From an uncultured Gammaproteobacteria bacterium (GTDB taxonomy: Bacteria > Pseudomonadota > Gammaproteobacteria > Pseudomonadales > Pseudohongiellaceae), in assembly GCA_903887045.1 (NCBI GenBank), contig CAISOD010000240.1:1-41893 (forward strand): a stretch of 41,893 bases of DNA, given 5' to 3'. Made by a program: the position numbers and the translations under genes. Numbering within the stretch: position 1 is the first letter of the stretch; the number at the start of each line of letters is the position of its first letter. Below, one piece after another: positions 41,196-41,893 of this stretch. The notes below the pieces were generated by a model. That model saw only the letters and a list, made by a program, of their open reading frames with translations. It ran no database searches and was not told the origin of the DNA.

Positions 41196-41893
41196 TTGAG
41201 TGTATCCAGTAGTTGCTTGTAGAGCTGGAATTCCGGGGCAGAAGCGAAATTGGCCTCAAGCTGCTGGCCGTAGACTTCAACATTGCCGCGGTTACCCAGA
41301 GCGGCTTCCAGCTGTATCCCCACCCACAGGCTGCGGGCAGTGTAGGGAATAGTGTAGAGCTGCTGCAGCGTCAAATAGTTCCGGTAGTAAACAACGGCCT
41401 GCTGCACATTGTTCTTTGCCAGATTGAGAGTGACAAGTTCAAGGCTTGAGCGCAGCTGGTTAGGATTCAGCTGCAGCGCCCGGCCGAAAGCATTTTCAGC
41501 GACATCGACACGATTCAGCCGCAAGGCGGCAAGTCCCAGGTTTTCGAAGGCTTGCGACCGCGCCTCGTAGCCGGTGTCTTCGACTACGCGTGACAATTCG
41601 GTGTAGGCTTCTTCAAAGCGGCTGTTGGCAAACAAATATGCCGCGTAATTATTGCGCGCCTTTGAGTTGGATGCATCAAGCCGCAACGCACGCTGGAAGC
41701 TCTCGTCAGAGAGTCTTGTTTCACCTTCGCGTGAATACACCAGGCCCCAGATGGCGTGGATTTCGCTGCTGTCTGGATCAATGGCAGCGGCATTGGCAAG
41801 ATGGCGTTTGGAATTGGCAATGTCGTTCTGTTCGAGGTAACCGGTTGCCAACTGCAGATAATCACGCAGCGCATCGGCATCGGAACGTTTGGC
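41192..41893 (-). CDS. pilW: type IV pilus biogenesis/stability protein PilW/PilF (TPR), partial, N-terminus beyond right edge
   Basis: TPR repeats; minus-strand frame open to last base (AKRSDADALRDYLQLATGYLEQNDIANSKRHL...); upstream of rodZ-ispG as in pseudomonads. Confidence 0.88.
   Translation of the reverse strand, partial: AKRSDADALRDYLQLATGYLEQNDIANSKRHLANAAAIDPDSSEIHAIWGLVYSREGETRLSDESFQRALRLDASNSKARNNYAAYLFANSRFEEAYTELSRVVEDTGYEARSQAFENLGLAALRLNRVDVAENAFGRALQLNPNQLRSSLELVTLNLAKNNVQQAVVYYRNYLTLQQLYTIPYTARSLWVGIQLEAALGNRGNVEVYGQQLEANFASAPEFQLYKQLLDTLK

Overview
41.9-kb gammaproteobacterial chromosome segment (Pseudomonas/Cellvibrionales-like gene order), almost entirely coding. From left to right: (i) a minus-strand NRPS-type locus cut by the left edge: a standalone AMP-ligase/adenylation protein, ATGA-coupled to a carrier (GGDSL)-condensation (HHCVLDGWS) didomain protein missing from the supplied ORF track. 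(ii) A DUF2490-like outer-membrane protein and a class III adenylate cyclase fused to a PilZ-like domain. (iii) A two-component pair plus OmpA-family protein resembling PdsR/PdsS/PdsO of the proteobacterial dedicated sortase system, with no sortase or LPXTG target visible here. (iv) GST, tRNA-Ser, nitroreductase, queF and a yadGH-like ABC exporter. (v) dUTPase, a tRNA-Pro/Arg/His cluster, cysS, glnS, ppiB and lpxH. (vi) S1-domain protein, DUF1289 protein, acnB, LysE-type exporter, guaA, guaB and xseA. (vii) Methyltransferase, ppk1, PHB-depolymerase-like esterase and a class I glutamine amidotransferase. (viii) The conserved der-bamB-yfgM-hisS-ispG-rodZ-pilW block, cut by the right edge. Notable items: a frame break in the essential GTPase gene der, the apparently orphan Pds regulatory set, the cyclase-PilZ fusion, the split NRPS, and several intergenic palindromes or repeats (a perfect 32-bp palindrome, a ~100-bp element with 14-bp terminal inverted repeats, a REP-like hairpin, and an inverted copy of a tRNA-Ser 3' end). 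No CRISPR array, prophage or transposase gene was seen.
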